Origin: Phaeobacter sp.
GTDB taxonomy: Bacteria > Pseudomonadota > Alphaproteobacteria > Rhodobacterales > Rhodobacteraceae
Assembly: GCF_022825805.1 (NCBI RefSeq)
Contig: NZ_JAJDWC010000122.1
Location: 1-64,000 of the forward strand
Direction of reading: 5' to 3'
Length of the DNA stretch: 64,000 bases
The position numbers were made by a program, and so were the translations under genes. The notes beneath the pieces were generated by a model. The model worked only from the letters and a program-made list of their open reading frames with translations. It ran no database searches and had not been told where the DNA came from. Positions 62,868-64,000 of this stretch are shown one piece after another (the first letter of the stretch is position 1; every line of letters starts with the position of its first letter).

Positions 62868-63833
62868 ATGTTGATGAAAGGGGTGACCCTGCGAGGGCTG
62901 GAAGTCTTTGAATCGCTTGCAAAAACGGGATCTGTGGCGCAAACGGCTGCCTTGACGGGGCTCAGCCAGCCTGCGGTCAGCCAACAGCTGCGCAATCTCG
63001 AAAGCGCATTGGGCGCGGAGCTGGTCAACCACGGCCGTCGCCCGATGATCCTGACCCCGGCGGGGCGCAACTTTCTGATCCGAACCGAAGCGGTGCTGAG
63101 CGAATTGCGGCTGGCGCAAAGCGAATTGAACGTGGTGGATTTGAACCACCTGTCGACGCTGTCCATTGGGATCATTGATGATTTCGACAACGAGCTGACA
63201 CCCCGGCTGGTCACCACACTGGCAGAAAGCCTGGTGAATTGCCGGTTCAAAATGATCACGGCGGCCAGTCATGAAATCCTCGATGCGCTTGTGGCCAAGG
63301 ATCTGCATATTGCGGTGGCCGCCACCACAGGGGAGCTGCGCGACGGGGTGACAGAATATCCGCTGGTGCGCGACCCGTTCATGCTGGTTGCGCCGCGCGG
63401 TTTGTTGCGCAAACCGGAGGCCGAATTGGATCTGCTGCGCTCGATCCCGTTTCTGCGCTATGAAAGCGCGCAGCTGATTTCACAGCAGATCGAAGCGCAT
63501 CTGGCCCGGCAAAAACTGCTGTTTGAAGAACGGTTTGAAATTGGCTCCCATCAGGCGCTGATGGCGCTGGTCGCCCGGCGTATTGGGTGGGCCATCACAA
63601 CGCCATTGGGCTATATGCGGGCGGCGCGGTTCCATGATGAGATTGAAGCGTTTCCACTGCCTTTTGGCACATTTGCGCGGCAGATTTCGCTCTGTGCCAG
63701 TTCCGATTGGGCCGACCGGGTGCCGCGCGATGTGGCGCAAACGGTGCGGCGGCTGGTGCAAGGCCATATGATCGATCCAGCCATGCAGCGATTGCCCTGG
63801 CTCGCAGGCGATCTGAAGGTTTTGGAAGACTGA
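62868..63833 (+). CDS. LysR-family transcriptional regulator
   Basis: A 321-residue regulator, start MLMKGVTLRGLEVFESLAKT at 62868 with CAGGAG eight bases upstream; the frame further upstream is an Arg/Pro-rich artefact. HTH: GSVAQTAALTGLSQPAVSQQ. The effector domain (LSIGIIDDFDNELTPRLVTT) is of the usual periplasmic-binding fold. Target genes and inducer are not evident; the neighbouring phosphatase gene converges on it. Confidence 0.88.
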   Translation: MLMKGVTLRGLEVFESLAKTGSVAQTAALTGLSQPAVSQQLRNLESALGAELVNHGRRPMILTPAGRNFLIRTEAVLSELRLAQSELNVVDLNHLSTLSIGIIDDFDNELTPRLVTTLAESLVNCRFKMITAASHEILDALVAKDLHIAVAATTGELRDGVTEYPLVRDPFMLVAPRGLLRKPEAELDLLRSIPFLRYESAQLISQQIEAHLARQKLLFEERFEIGSHQALMALVARRIGWAITTPLGYMRAARFHDEIEAFPLPFGTFARQISLCASSDWADRVPRDVAQTVRRLVQGHMIDPAMQRLPWLAGDLKVLED

Positions 63834-63905
63834 TCCGCGGGCCAAGCCTGCCATTGGCGCATTCGGTGACGCCCAGCATCAGCCGTTCGGCCACCCTGCC
63901 CGCAG

Positions 63906-64000
63906 CTAGAGCGTTTTGGCCAACCCGGCAGCAGCGTCTTCGATAAGGTCGAGACAACCCTCAAAATCACGGGTGTAGTAAGGGTCCGGCACGTGATCGG
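63906..64000 (-). CDS. Low-molecular-weight protein-tyrosine phosphatase, C-terminal part
   Basis: The window ends inside this gene. The 31 visible C-terminal codons read DHVPDPYYTRDFEGCLDLIE followed by DAAAGLAKTL and a TAG stop. VPDPYY carries the catalytic Asp of the LMW-PTP family's DPY loop, and the rest matches the family's last helix. The P-loop cysteine lies outside the window. Probably a cytoplasmic phosphotyrosine phosphatase or arsenate reductase-like relative. Confidence 0.8.
   Translation of the reverse strand, partial: DHVPDPYYTRDFEGCLDLIEDAAAGLAKTL

Overview
The window reads as chromosomal DNA of a marine Alphaproteobacterium of the Roseobacter group (Rhodobacteraceae/Roseobacteraceae). 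The evidence is GC-rich coding sequence, several protein families typical of that group (DUF2842, DUF6280, DUF1217, a DUF2497/PopZ-like protein beside tolC and pcm), the nitrile hydratase triplet, and gene neighbourhoods I recognise from that clade. No rRNA, tRNA, CRISPR array, prophage or complete insertion sequence was seen. A possible mobile-element edge lies at bases 1-118.

Layout. 0.25-3.4 kb: yciB, an EamA transporter and ftsY on the minus strand. 3.5-8.5 kb: a secreted protein, xseA, purD and a bestrophin-like channel. 8.7-13.8 kb: a six-repeat DUF1217 protein, an FG-GAP-type protein, a 2Fe-2S ferredoxin, a peptidoglycan-binding lipoprotein and a Crp-type regulator. 14.2-19.7 kb: a DegP-type protease, hflC-hflK and gor. 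20-25 kb: a PACE efflux gene broken by an amber codon, rpiA, a glutathione S-transferase-like gene, sdaA and a second EamA transporter. 25-31 kb: thiamine diphosphokinase, a very acidic 810-residue protein of unknown function, DUF2842 and purA. 31.5-33.3 kb: a cobalt-type nitrile hydratase operon. 33.8-36 kb: secG and pyrG. 36-39 kb: a LysR regulator divergent from an HD-domain (PhnZ-like) protein and a membrane fatty-acid hydroxylase/sterol desaturase. 39-45 kb: class I aldolase, enoyl-CoA hydratase, two aminotransferases and an OxyR-like LysR lacking cysteines. 45.8-50.7 kb: an MsbA-like exporter, ygfZ, a secreted protein, efp and DUF6280. 50.9-57.5 kb: cobQ, popZ-like, tolC, pcm and a DksA/TraR-like zinc-finger protein. 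58-64 kb: an entericidin-like lipoprotein, a two-gene Pycsar anti-phage system, lepA, a small secreted protein, a LysR regulator and the 3' end of a low-molecular-weight protein-tyrosine phosphatase.

Most of the window is housekeeping. The clearest accessory insertion is the AT-richer Pycsar locus (58434-59606). It holds a pyrimidine cyclase and a membrane effector between lepA and the entericidin gene, bracketed by two 31-bp hairpin repeats whose stems co-vary. Other items worth attention are: two perfect TGTGA-N6-TCACA sites in the same window as a Crp-type regulator, one of them just ahead of a possible small terminated transcript; an exact ATAG-N7-CTAT dyad upstream of the cysteine-less OxyR-like gene; the HD/diiron hydroxylase pair; and many unrelated short degenerate tandem repeats. 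The repeats I found inside genes all have periods divisible by three, while several spacer repeats do not. This suggests an active local duplication process filtered by reading frame.
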